A stretch of 64,000 bases of DNA from Paracoccus zhejiangensis (GTDB taxonomy: Bacteria; Pseudomonadota; Alphaproteobacteria; Rhodobacterales; Rhodobacteraceae), in NCBI RefSeq assembly GCF_002847445.1, contig NZ_CP025430.1:1488001-1552000 (forward strand), in the 5' to 3' direction. This document shows, piece after piece, positions 1 through 7,577 of this stretch (position 1 is the first letter of the stretch; each line of letters opens with the position of its first letter). Both the position numbers and the translations under genes were made by a program. The notes under the pieces are model-generated. The model made no database searches. It worked only from the letters and a program-made list of their open reading frames with translations, and had not been told where the DNA came from.

Positions 1-436
1 CCTCGCGCTCCATATCGAAACCGGCGACCACCTCTTGCCCTGCGGCGGCGGCGCGGTCGATTTTGGCGCACATGGACAGCATCAGCGCCGTCGGGCTGAT
101 GAATCGGCGCGGGTCATGGCCCTGATGCTGGCTGCCCCAATGGCAGAGCGCCATAAGCACCGGATGCAGCGCCAGCCCCGATTGCGTCAGCCCATAGACC
201 CCAAGGTCAGGATCATGGCTGACCACGCCCGACTCGATCAGTTGCGTCAGCCGCTGGGTCAGCACCCCGGCGGTGATCCCCGGCATCCCGGCGCGGATCG
301 CCTGAAACCGCTTCGGCACCACCATCAGCTCGCGCACCACCAGCAGCGCCCATCGATCGCCGATGACGTTCAGGGCGTGGGCCTCAAGGCAGCCCTCGTC
401 ATAGCGGATGCGCGATGTTTCGCCGTTCTTGGTCAT
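1..436 (-). CDS. HxlR-family winged-helix transcriptional regulator (3' end cut by window edge)
   Basis: On the minus strand an open frame starts at ATG 436-434 and is still open at base 1, giving about 145 residues. After the start come a CLEAHALNVIGDRW segment, then LLVVRELM, FQAIRAGMPGI and LTQRLTQLIESGVV, which is the normal order of the HxlR winged helix-turn-helix (Cys near the N-terminus, the xxGDRW helix, then the recognition helix and wing). HxlR proteins are small dimeric regulators that often sense electrophiles or aldehydes. It is transcribed divergently from the DUF1428/VOC/GST run starting at 525, so control of that run is a reasonable inference. The C-terminus is not visible. 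Confidence 0.88.
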   Translation of the reverse strand, partial: MTKNGETSRIRYDEGCLEAHALNVIGDRWALLVVRELMVVPKRFQAIRAGMPGITAGVLTQRLTQLIESGVVSHDPDLGVYGLTQSGLALHPVLMALCHWGSQHQGHDPRRFISPTALMLSMCAKIDRAAAAGQEVVAGFDMERE

Positions 437-437
437 A

Positions 438-468
438 TTTTCATACTATCAGTTGCTTTTTCATACTG
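438..468. promoter_or_regulatory. Direct repeat in the divergent promoter, candidate HxlR operator
   Basis: The 88-bp gap between the regulator and the DUF1428 gene contains TTTCATACT at 439-447 and again at 459-467, exactly 20 bp apart (about two helical turns). The gap is clearly AT-richer than the genes around it. A repeat on one DNA face between a regulator and its divergent target suits an operator for a dimeric winged-helix protein. Binding by this HxlR protein is inferred. Confidence 0.45.
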
Positions 469-524
469 CAAGCGACAGGATGCGAGTCGGATCGGGGATT
501 CCGCCCCGGCAACAGGAGGTTCTG

Positions 525-1247
525 ATGAGCTATTATTTTGGCACCATCGCGGCTGTCCCCACCGCTAACAAGCAAGACTATATTGATCATGTGAAACAGG
601 CCTGGGGTCTGTTCTCGAAATATGGCGCGACCCGGATGATCGAAACCTGGGGCGCCGATGTGCCCAAGGGCAAGGTCAATGACCTGCAGGGCGCGGTCGC
701 GGCCAAGGATGACGAAACGGTCGTGTTTTCCTGGATCGAATGGCCCGACAAGGCCGCCGCCGATGCGGCATGGGAGAAGATGCAGAGCGATCCCGAGATG
801 GCGGCGATGGGCAATATGCCCTTCGATGGCAGCCGGATGATCTATGGCGGCTTCCAGCCGGTCTGGGAGGCCGGGCAGCCGAATGGCGGGGCCTATGTTC
901 AGGGCTTCGCGCTGGCCGCGCCCGAGAAGAACAAGGACGCCTATACCAAGATGGCGGGCGAGGCCTGGTCGATGTTCGAGGGCTATGGCGCGCTTGGCAC
1001 CATCGAGGGCTGGGGCGTGGACGTGCCGCATGGCAAGAAGACTGATTTCTACCGCGCCACCCTGGCCGAAGAGGGCGAGGCGCCGATCTTCAGCTGGATC
1101 GCCTGGCCCGACCGCGCCACCTGCGACGCGGCCGCCAAATCGATGGAGGCCGACATGGAGGGGCAGGAATTCCCCGAGATGCCCTTTGACGGCAAGCGGA
1201 TGATGTGGGGGGGATTTGACACGATCTTCGATTCCGCGAAATCCTGA
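525..1247 (+). CDS. Tandem DUF1428 (YbaA-like) domain protein
   Basis: The protein has 240 residues. ATG 525 is chosen because AGGAGG lies 7 bases upstream; the frame is open further upstream to 408 but that part overlaps the divergent regulator. It is an internal duplication. Each half of about 115 residues carries a ...KQAW..F..YGATRMIETWG.DVP-type core (second copy GEAWSMFEGYGALGTIEGWG), then FSWI.WPD, then MPFDG.RM..GGF. DUF1428 is a ferredoxin-like alpha/beta-barrel family of unknown function related to dimeric barrel proteins; most members have a single copy. It is the first gene of a co-directional run with VOC and GST genes, which suggests a role in handling reactive small molecules, but no reaction can be assigned. 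Confidence 0.85.
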   Translation: MSYYFGTIAAVPTANKQDYIDHVKQAWGLFSKYGATRMIETWGADVPKGKVNDLQGAVAAKDDETVVFSWIEWPDKAAADAAWEKMQSDPEMAAMGNMPFDGSRMIYGGFQPVWEAGQPNGGAYVQGFALAAPEKNKDAYTKMAGEAWSMFEGYGALGTIEGWGVDVPHGKKTDFYRATLAEEGEAPIFSWIAWPDRATCDAAAKSMEADMEGQEFPEMPFDGKRMMWGGFDTIFDSAKS

Positions 1248-1294
1248 CATCCGGTCTCGGGACCGATCAACCGCCTGATCAAGAGGAGGCGATC

Positions 1295-2089
1295 ATGACG
1301 AGCTTTCAAGGCAATCCCTGCTGGTATGAGCTGACATCCGGCGATTCCCCCGCAGCGGCAGATTTCTATGGCAAGGTGCTGGGCTGGACCGCGCAGGATG
1401 CGGGCGTGCCCGGCTTCGACTATCTGCTGGCGAAGTCGGGGGAGGACATGGTCGCCGGCCTCGCCAATGCCGATGGCAACCAGCCGCCGCACTGGTTGAT
1501 CTATTTCGCCGTCGATGATTGCGACGCGACGGTGCAGGCCATCCTCAAGGCCGGCGGCAAGGATTTCGTCGGCCCCGAGGACATTCCCGGCACCGGCCGT
1601 TTCGCCATTGTCGGCGATCCGCAGGGTGGGCGCTTCGGCATCCTGCAGCCCGATCTCGGCAATATGACGCCCGAACAGATCGCCAAGGCCAACGAGACCG
1701 GCGCCTTCGACCAGAAGAAGGCCGGGCATGGCAACTGGAACGAGCTGATGTCGAGCGACCCGGAGGCGGGCTTTGCCTTCTATTCCGGTCTCTTCGGCTG
1801 GCAGAAATCGACGCCTGTCGACATGGGCGAGATGGGCACCTATCAGCTGTTCTCGCACAACGGTGCCGATATTGGCGGGATGATGGGCCTGGGCAATGCG
1901 CCCTTCACCTCTTGGCTGCCCTATTTCGGCGCGAATGGCGTGACGGCAGCCATGGACCGGATCAGCGCCAATGGCGGCCAGATCATCCACGGCCCGCAAG
2001 AGGTGCCGGGCGGCGCCTTCATCGCCATCGCGCAAGACCCGCAGGGCGCGCATTTCGCCGTGGTCGGCCCGAAGGAGGTCACCCCATGA
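1295..2089 (+). CDS. Two-domain VOC (glyoxalase/bleomycin-resistance fold) protein
   Basis: The protein has 264 residues. Two VOC domains can be read: about 5-125 (GNPCWYELTSGDSPAAADFY near the start, ending in FAIVGDPQGGRFGILQP) and about 135-260 (NWNELMSSDPEAGFAFYSGLFGW, ending in FIAIAQDPQGAHFAVVGP). This matches the family annotated as a VOC protein or hydroxylase in actinobacteria and rhodobacters, related to the 27 kDa antigen Cfp30B. VOC enzymes bind a divalent metal in a paired beta-alpha-beta-beta-beta cup and act on glyoxals, fosfomycin-like epoxides or catechols; the substrate here is unknown. GAGGAGG lies just before the ATG. Its stop overlaps the next start (ATGA), so translation is probably coupled. 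Confidence 0.87.
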   Translation: MTSFQGNPCWYELTSGDSPAAADFYGKVLGWTAQDAGVPGFDYLLAKSGEDMVAGLANADGNQPPHWLIYFAVDDCDATVQAILKAGGKDFVGPEDIPGTGRFAIVGDPQGGRFGILQPDLGNMTPEQIAKANETGAFDQKKAGHGNWNELMSSDPEAGFAFYSGLFGWQKSTPVDMGEMGTYQLFSHNGADIGGMMGLGNAPFTSWLPYFGANGVTAAMDRISANGGQIIHGPQEVPGGAFIAIAQDPQGAHFAVVGPKEVTP

Positions 2090-2751
2090 CCCGCGCGCCC
2101 GTCACCATCGTCACCTATGACTGGGTGCCACCCTTTGCCCAGGGCTATGTCCGCGAGATCCGCGCGCGTTGGGCCGCCGAAGAGGCCGGCATTCCCTATC
2201 GCATCGAAACCGTGCCGGTTTCACCCAAATCTGCCGCCCATCGGGAGATGCAGCCCTTCGAGCAGGTGCCGGTGCTGAAGGATGGCGATCTGACGCTGTT
2301 CGAAAGCGGCGCCATCGCGCTTTATCTGGCAGAGGGCACGGCGCTTCTGCCAGAGTCGCGCAGGGCCGAGGTGACGCAATGGCTGATCGCCGCGCTGAAC
2401 AGCGTCGAGCCGCAGGTGATGGCTTGGGTCACCGCCGGACTGTTCGACAAGGACGAGGCCGCCGCCGAGCGAGCGATGAAGCGCCTTCAGCCCCGCCTTG
2501 CGCAACTGGCTGCCGCGCTCGAAGGGCGCGACTGGCTTGTGGGCGACACCTTCTCGGTTGCCGATCTGATGATGGTCGAGGTGCTGCGCGGTGCCGGCGA
2601 CGATGGCGCGCTGGATGATCATCCGGTGCTGAAAGCCTATGTCGCCCGCGCCACCGCGCGGCCGGGCTTCAAGAAGGCGATGGCCGATCACATGGCGCAT
2701 TGGACCGATGCCGACCGCGCCAAGGCCGAGAAGCAGGGGGCGCCGGCATGA
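2086..2751 (+). CDS. Glutathione S-transferase family protein
   Basis: The protein has 221 residues. The N-terminal thioredoxin-like half contains YRIETVPVSPKSA, then PFEQVPVLKDGDLTLFESGAI. The cis-Pro (QVPVL) and the E-S pair that binds the gamma-glutamyl part of glutathione are both present. The C-terminal helical half contains LVGDTFSVADLMMVEVL, the usual GST N-capping box and hydrophobic staple region. It lies between two VOC genes, with 4-base ATGA overlaps on both sides, so it belongs to one translationally coupled unit. GSTs conjugate glutathione to electrophiles; the substrate cannot be deduced. Confidence 0.88.
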   Translation: MTRAPVTIVTYDWVPPFAQGYVREIRARWAAEEAGIPYRIETVPVSPKSAAHREMQPFEQVPVLKDGDLTLFESGAIALYLAEGTALLPESRRAEVTQWLIAALNSVEPQVMAWVTAGLFDKDEAAAERAMKRLQPRLAQLAAALEGRDWLVGDTFSVADLMMVEVLRGAGDDGALDDHPVLKAYVARATARPGFKKAMADHMAHWTDADRAKAEKQGAPA

Positions 2752-3215
2752 CCTCTCCCGTCCGCACCTGCCTCTGGATGGAGAAGGACGGCGCGGCTGC
2801 CGCCGCCTTCTACACCGCGCTGATCCCCGGCAGCGCCGTCGAAGGGGCCGTGGGCTTTCAGGGCGGCGACACCCCGGCGCTGGTGGTGAATTTCCACCTC
2901 GCCGGCACGCCCTACATGATCCTTAACGGCGGGCCGCATTTCACCCTGTCGCCCGCCGCCTCGATCTCGGTCCTGACCGAGGATCAGGCCGAGACCGACC
3001 GGCTGTGGAACGCCCTCACCGCCGATGGCGGGCAGGAAAGCCAATGCGGCTGGCTGATCGATCGCTGGGGCCTGTCGTGGCAGATCACCCCCCGCGCGGT
3101 GATGGAGATGACCTTTGCCGATGATCCCGAGGCCTCGGAACGCGCGCGGCAGGCCATGTACAAGATGACCAAGCTCGACATTGCGACGATGCGCGCGGCC
3201 TTTGACGGCCAGTGA
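2748..3215 (+). CDS. VOC protein, PhnB / 3-demethylubiquinone-like type
   Basis: The protein has 155 residues and starts at ATG 2748, which overlaps the GST stop (ATGA). The sequence opens with VRTCLWMEKDGAAAAAFYTA and contains PYMILNGGPHFTLSPAASIS, DRLWNALTADGG and GWLIDRWGLSWQITPR. This is the pattern of the 3-dmu-9_3-mt (PhnB-like) branch of the VOC superfamily, which are single-domain proteins that dimerise. The branch was named by similarity and generally lacks ubiquinone methyltransferase activity. It sits third in the coupled run VOC-GST-VOC. The function is unknown beyond a probable role in binding small molecules. Confidence 0.85.
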   Translation: MTSPVRTCLWMEKDGAAAAAFYTALIPGSAVEGAVGFQGGDTPALVVNFHLAGTPYMILNGGPHFTLSPAASISVLTEDQAETDRLWNALTADGGQESQCGWLIDRWGLSWQITPRAVMEMTFADDPEASERARQAMYKMTKLDIATMRAAFDGQ

Positions 3216-3226
3216 AAGGATAACTG

Positions 3227-3910
3227 ATGAAGACCCGCATTGCCCCGCTGCTGGCGCTGTCCCTTGCGCTGGCCCCTGCCCTTGCACGGGCCGAAACCAC
3301 CGCGACGGTCGATCCCGCCGCCATCACCCCCGCCGATGTGCCGCGCGGCCAGCCCGATTACCACGCGGCGGGTGCCGGCGCCTATGTGCTCGACCCGGCG
3401 CATACGGCGGTGATCGCCCGGGTGCCGCATATGAACTTCTCGGTCAGTGTCTTCCGCTTTGACACTGTCTCGGGCAGCCTTCAGTGGAACCCCGAGGATC
3501 CCGCTGCCAGCACCCTAACCGCGACGGTTCAGGCCGGCTCGATCAGCAACCCCTATCCGGGTTTTGCCGAAACGCTGACCGGCGCGGATTACCTGAACGT
3601 GGAGGCCCATCCCGAGGCGAGTTTCACCGCCACCGGATTTGATGCAGTCAGCAATACCGCCGGCACCGTCACCGGCGATCTGACCATCATGGGCCAGACC
3701 CATCCCGCCACCTTCGACGTGACGCTGATCGGCGCCGGCGAGGGCTATACCGGGGATGAAAACGACCTGCCGATTCTCGCCCATCTGATCGGGATGCATG
3801 CCGAGACCACCATCGACCCGCAGGCCTATGGGCTGAACGCCTTCTTCACCGACCCGATCGAGATCCAGATCGACGCCGAATTCGCCCGCAAGCCCGCGCC
3901 GAAATCATGA
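3227..3910 (+). CDS. YceI-family periplasmic lipid-binding-like protein
   Basis: The protein has 227 residues. Residues 1-22 form a typical Sec signal peptide (MKTRIAPLLALS..ALARA, cut before ETTATV). The mature part reads YVLDPAHTAVIARVPHMNFS, then SGSLQWNPEDP, FPGFAETLTGADYLNVEAHPEA-type segments, VTGDLTIMGQTHPATFDVTL, and an acidic C-terminal strand. This is the lipocalin-like YceI beta-barrel, which binds polyisoprenoid or amphiphilic ligands in the periplasm and is often induced by stress or base. It follows the VOC/GST run by 11 bases and its stop overlaps the start of the next GST gene by 4 bases (ATGA), so all six genes are probably one operon. Confidence 0.9.
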   Translation: MKTRIAPLLALSLALAPALARAETTATVDPAAITPADVPRGQPDYHAAGAGAYVLDPAHTAVIARVPHMNFSVSVFRFDTVSGSLQWNPEDPAASTLTATVQAGSISNPYPGFAETLTGADYLNVEAHPEASFTATGFDAVSNTAGTVTGDLTIMGQTHPATFDVTLIGAGEGYTGDENDLPILAHLIGMHAETTIDPQAYGLNAFFTDPIEIQIDAEFARKPAPKS

Positions 3911-4575
3911 GCCTGACGCTTTACTATCACCCGCTGGCCTCGTTCTGCTGGAAGGTGCTGATCGCGCTTTACGAGAACGGCACCGCCTTCACCCCGCGGC
4001 TGATCGATCTGGGTGATCCGGCGGATCAGGCGCTGATGACCGGGGTCTGGCCTGTGGCCAAGATGCCGGCGCTGATCGATCAGGGGCGCGGCGAGACCGT
4101 GGCCGAGACCTCGATCATCATCGACTATCTCGACCAGCACCATCCCGGCCCGCGCCGGATGATCCCCGCCGACCCGGATGCCGCGCGGCAGGTGCGGCTG
4201 TGGGACCGGTTCTTCGATCTCTATGTCCATGACCCGATGCAGCGGATCGTCGTGTCGCATCTCTTCATGCCGGCCGAGGCGCAGCCTGCCATCGCCGCCG
4301 CCTCCCGCGCCACGCTCGACACCGCTTACAAGACGGCCGAGGCGCATCTGCAGGGCCGGGACTGGGCAGCTGGCGAGTTCGGCATGGCCGATTGCGCCGC
4401 CATGCCGGCGCTGTTCTATGCCGGCATCCTGCATCCGTTCGAGGGTTTTCCGGCGCTGACGGGCTATGCCGAACGCTTGTTCGAACGGCCTTCCTGCGCA
4501 AGGGTGCTGGCCGAGGCAAAGCCTTATTTCGACATGTTCCCCTTTGTCGAGCGGATGCCCGATCGGTTTCGCTGA
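3907..4575 (+). CDS. Glutathione S-transferase family protein
   Basis: The protein has 222 residues. The N-terminal domain is LTLYYHPLASFCWKVLIALYENG, the classical SxxxKV glutathione-site segment in which Ser/Cys follow YHP..S. It continues with VAKMPALIDQGRGETVAETSIIIDYL (cis-Pro and E-T/S pair). The C-terminal domain contains FGMADCAAMPALFYA. Such proteins are cytosolic and use glutathione; the substrate is unknown. It is the last gene of the run and is followed by two GC-rich stem-loops at 4592-4715. It is not closely related to the other GST in the cluster (2086-2751), so the pair is not a recent tandem duplication. Confidence 0.88.
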   Translation: MSLTLYYHPLASFCWKVLIALYENGTAFTPRLIDLGDPADQALMTGVWPVAKMPALIDQGRGETVAETSIIIDYLDQHHPGPRRMIPADPDAARQVRLWDRFFDLYVHDPMQRIVVSHLFMPAEAQPAIAAASRATLDTAYKTAEAHLQGRDWAAGEFGMADCAAMPALFYAGILHPFEGFPALTGYAERLFERPSCARVLAEAKPYFDMFPFVERMPDRFR

Positions 4576-4591
4576 ACGCGGCAGAGGGCAA

Positions 4592-4715
4592 GCGCCTGTC
4601 CGTGGGTAGGCGCCCCAAACGGCCCGACTGCGCGCTTTATGGTGCCAAGTCCCTCTCCTGCCGGAACTCGGGACCAGCCGCACCAAAGCGCCTACCCGCC
4701 CGGACGGGCAGGCGC
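4592..4715. repeat. Two related GC-rich stem-loops, possible bidirectional terminator
   Basis: Two copies of a GCGCCT...AGGCGC hairpin lie 74 bp apart. The left one (4592-4613) pairs GCGCCT with AGGCGC. The right one (4688-4715) has a stem of 11 pairs with one mismatch (GCGCCTACCCG against CGGGCAGGCGC) and a CCCGGA loop. The two copies can also pair with each other. They lie between the convergent GST and DUF2087 genes, where a terminator is expected, but no T-run follows. Confidence 0.5.
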
Positions 4716-4758
4716 TGGCCCGGCGCGCTTCGCGCTTGTTCCGGGCCGGGCGCTCCGC

Positions 4759-5244
4759 TCACCCCCGGATCATCGCCAGCGCCTCGGGCGGCGGGGCTTG
4801 CTCGATGCGGCGATACCAGCTGCCGTCGGTGGCGCGCTCGACCAGCCGGTGGTCGATCAGCGATCGGCGCAGCAACACATGGTCACCGAACAGGTGCCAC
4901 TCCTTCAGCGCCGCGTTCAGATCCGCTTCGCGGTAATCACGCCCCGGCGCCAGACCGGCCCAGAAGCGCCAGAGGCAAAGGCCCTGCAGTTTCGTCTGCG
5001 CCGGCCAGGCGATCATCCGGCCCTGCGTGTCGAAATTGCGCAGCGCCCGCTCGACCGATTTCGAGACGGCGGGCCGGGGCGCCTCGGCCCGAAGCTGCTG
5101 GTAGTTCCTGAATCCGGCGGCGCGGGCGATCAGGGCCAGCATGGCCTGATGGCCGGGGACTTCCTGCCCCGACAGATCGCGGGCCAGCGTGCGGGCAAAG
5201 CCCGACAGGTCAGTGATGAAGACGGCGTTCAGATCACGCGTCAT
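4759..5244 (-). CDS. DUF2087 domain protein
   Basis: The protein has 161 residues. ATG 5244 is preferred over the longer frame to 5343. The N-terminal part (LSGFARTLARDLSGQEVPGH..MLALIARAAGFRNYQQL) is a helical segment common in glyoxalase-associated proteins. The C-terminal DUF2087 region contains ALRNFDTQGRMIAWPAQTKLQ, then LKEWHLFGDHVLLRRSLID and WYRRIEQ. The W-P-x(n)-K...L...F-x-D-H...RR-x-L-I-D pattern is typical of DUF2087. The function is unknown; members are often found next to MarR or ArsR regulators and are suspected to bind nucleic acid. It is convergent with the VOC/GST operon. Confidence 0.82.
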   Translation of the reverse strand: MTRDLNAVFITDLSGFARTLARDLSGQEVPGHQAMLALIARAAGFRNYQQLRAEAPRPAVSKSVERALRNFDTQGRMIAWPAQTKLQGLCLWRFWAGLAPGRDYREADLNAALKEWHLFGDHVLLRRSLIDHRLVERATDGSWYRRIEQAPPPEALAMIRG

Positions 5245-5432
5245 GGCGGCATCCTTCCAGCCACGCGAAAACCCCAAGGCGGGGTGCCGATGGTCGCCCT
5301 TGTCAGCGCGCGGCAAAAGATGCGGCTGTCCAATCTCTCGCACAGGTTCAGCTTGGCCAGATGGCCGGCGACGCCTCGGTGAACTGCGGACCGTGGCGGC
5401 AGGCTAGCCCCGCCACGGCCGCGCTGCAAGTC

Positions 5433-6821
5433 TCACCTCACGATGGTTTCCGGCCCCATCATCAGCGTCGGCAGCCATGTCGACAGGATCGGCACATAGG
5501 TGATCAGGATCAGGAAGACGAACAGCACGCCGAGGAAGGGCAGCGCGGCCTTGACCACCCGCATCATCGACATGCCGGCCACGCCCGAGGTGACGAAGAG
5601 GTTCAGCCCCACCGGCGGGGTGATCATGCCGATCTCCATGTTCACCACCATGATGATGCCGAGATGGATCGGATCGACGCCCAGCTCGATGGCAATGGGA
5701 AAGACCAGCGGCGCGACGATCAGGATCAGGCCCGAGGGCTCCATGAACTGCCCGCCGATCAGCAGGATCACGTTCACGATGATCAGGAACATGATCTTGC
5801 CAAAGCCCGCATCCAGCATCGCCCCGGCGATATGCTGGGGGATCTGCTCGTCGGTCAGCACGTGCTTCAGGATCAGCGCATTGGCGATGATGAACATCAG
5901 CGTGATGGTCAGCTTGCCGGCCTCCAGCAGCACATCGCGCGTGCCGCGGTGGAAGAAGGCCGTGACCAGCGCCTGCGGCTTCTGCCACAGCGGGATGCGA
6001 CGCTCGCCGTCACGCAGCGGCCCCATGTCGCGGTAGATGAAGATCGCTACGACAAAGGCCCAGACCGCCGCCACCGCCGCCGCCTCGGTCGGCGTGAAGA
6101 TCGCCTTGGTCACGCCCGGTATGCCGTAAAGCCCGACCATGATGATGACGATCAGCATCAGCCCCCAGAAGGCCTCGCGGAAGCTGGCCCAGATCTCGCC
6201 CCAGCCCTGCCACTCACCGCGCGGCATGTTCTTCCAGATGGCGATGATCAGGATGGTGGCCATCAGCATGAACCCGGCCAGAAGGCCCGGGATGACGCCG
6301 GCAAGAAACATCCGCCCGACCGAGACATCGGTGGCGCTGGCATAGACGACCATGACGATCGAGGGCGGGATCAGGATGCCAAGCGTGCCGGCATTGCAGA
6401 TCACGCCGGCGGCGAAATCCTTGGAGTAACCGACCTGCCGCATGGCGGCGATGACGATGGAGCCGATGGCGACCACGGTGGCGGGCGAGCTGCCCGACAA
6501 AGCCGCGAACATCATGCAGGCAAAGACCCCGGCAATCGCCAGCCCGCCCGGCAGATGGCCGACGCAGGCGATGGAAAACCGGATGATCCGCCGCGCCACG
6601 CCGCCGGTAGACATGAAGCTGGAGGCGAGGATGAAGAAGGGGATGGCCAGCAGCGTCGCATGGCCCTCCATCGCGTTATAGAGCGTCTGTGCGATCGAGG
6701 CGAGCGAGGTGTCCGAGAACCACAACAGGAACAGGGTCGAGGACAGGCCAAGCGCGATGGCGATGGGCAGGCCCAGCAGCATCAGCCCGACGATCAGGAC
6801 GAACAGCAGAAGGACATCCAT
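5433..6821 (-). CDS. dctM: TRAP transporter large permease subunit DctM
   Basis: The protein has 462 residues, rich in hydrophobic segments throughout (about 12 to 13 membrane helices). Family hallmarks are LPIAIALGLS near the N-terminus, GMSSTGG-like SSFMSTGGVARRI, GSSPATVVAIGSI, IPPSIVMVVYA, EAAAVAAVWAF and a C-terminal TPPVGLNLFV. It forms the sodium-coupled transport channel of a TRAP system together with DctQ. A hydrophilic loop around residues 270-300 (GPLRDGERRIPLWQ) makes it somewhat longer than the usual 425-440 residues. It is the last gene of dctP-dctQ-dctM and starts 3 bases after the dctQ stop. Confidence 0.95.
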   Translation of the reverse strand: MDVLLLFVLIVGLMLLGLPIAIALGLSSTLFLLWFSDTSLASIAQTLYNAMEGHATLLAIPFFILASSFMSTGGVARRIIRFSIACVGHLPGGLAIAGVFACMMFAALSGSSPATVVAIGSIVIAAMRQVGYSKDFAAGVICNAGTLGILIPPSIVMVVYASATDVSVGRMFLAGVIPGLLAGFMLMATILIIAIWKNMPRGEWQGWGEIWASFREAFWGLMLIVIIMVGLYGIPGVTKAIFTPTEAAAVAAVWAFVVAIFIYRDMGPLRDGERRIPLWQKPQALVTAFFHRGTRDVLLEAGKLTITLMFIIANALILKHVLTDEQIPQHIAGAMLDAGFGKIMFLIIVNVILLIGGQFMEPSGLILIVAPLVFPIAIELGVDPIHLGIIMVVNMEIGMITPPVGLNLFVTSGVAGMSMMRVVKAALPFLGVLFVFLILITYVPILSTWLPTLMMGPETIVR

Positions 6822-6824
6822 GCC

Positions 6825-7505
6825 CTAGTCTCCGCGATTGAGATGGCGGACTTCCTCGACGGCGTCCTCGGCCTCATGGCTGACGATCAGGCTCTGCCGC
6901 TCGCCGGTCCAGACCTGCCAGGTGGCTTGCAGCAGGCGAAACAGCAAAAGTGCAATGCCGAAGGGCAGGACGAAATAGGGGATCAGGCGCGGCAGCTTCT
7001 CGTAGGGCTCGCCCATGTTGAACACATCGCCCATCCAGGCCAGGAAAGCCGGCATCGGGATCTGCTCGGTCACGTAGAAGGCGCGGTCGCGGGTCGGGAT
7101 GAAGCCCGTCGGGAACCAGCGCCCTCCGGTCTGCTGGTAGCCGGCGAAGGGCGCCCAGTAATCCCAGGCCCCTTTCAGCAGCAAGAGCGCATAGAAGATG
7201 CACAGCGCCCCGGCCATCAGCGCCAGCGCCTTGCGTGCGCCCGCAGGCAGGATGTTGATCAGCGCATCCACCCCCAGGTGGGCATTGATCTTGACCGTGT
7301 AGGAGATCCCCAGCAGCACCAGCCAGGCGAACAGCGCCAGCGTCAGCTCCAGCCCCCAGATCAGCGAGGACTGGAACACATAGCGCAGGATGACATTGAC
7401 GAAGGTCAGGATCGTCATCAGCCCCAGAAGGATGGCGATGGTGTTTTCTTCAAGACTGTTGACGAAGCGCCCGACCGGACCCTTCGGCTCGTAACGATAG
7501 CTCAT
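6825..7505 (-). CDS. dctQ: TRAP transporter small permease subunit DctQ
   Basis: The protein has 226 residues with four predicted membrane helices (about 22-42, 52-72, 92-112 and 165-190). The second is followed by WGLELTLALFAWLVLLGISY, with the conserved E and W of DctQ proteins. DctQ forms an integral membrane complex with DctM and is needed for uptake of substrate delivered by the periplasmic DctP. At 226 residues it is longer than many DctQ proteins (about 160-180). The extra part is a loop between helices 3 and 4 (WAPFAGYQQTGGRWFPTGF...), a feature also known from the DctPQM family of rhodobacters. Confidence 0.93.
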   Translation of the reverse strand: MSYRYEPKGPVGRFVNSLEENTIAILLGLMTILTFVNVILRYVFQSSLIWGLELTLALFAWLVLLGISYTVKINAHLGVDALINILPAGARKALALMAGALCIFYALLLLKGAWDYWAPFAGYQQTGGRWFPTGFIPTRDRAFYVTEQIPMPAFLAWMGDVFNMGEPYEKLPRLIPYFVLPFGIALLLFRLLQATWQVWTGERQSLIVSHEAEDAVEEVRHLNRGD

Positions 7506-7535
7506 TGCCCCCTCCCCGAGTGGCGCGGGAAACGG

Positions 7536-7562
7536 CCCGCCCCGCGACGCGCGCGGGACGGG
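7536..7562 (-). promoter_or_regulatory. Intercistronic stem-loop between dctP and dctQ
   Basis: In the 72-bp gap after the dctP stop, CCCGCCCCGCG (7536-7546) pairs with CGCGGGACGGG (7552-7562) with one mismatch around a 5-base loop. No T-run follows on the minus strand. A strong hairpin directly after the binding-protein gene is a known way to keep more DctP than permease, either by RNA stabilisation or by partial termination. That role here is inferred. Confidence 0.6.
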
Positions 7563-7577
7563 TCCTGTTCTTCAGGG

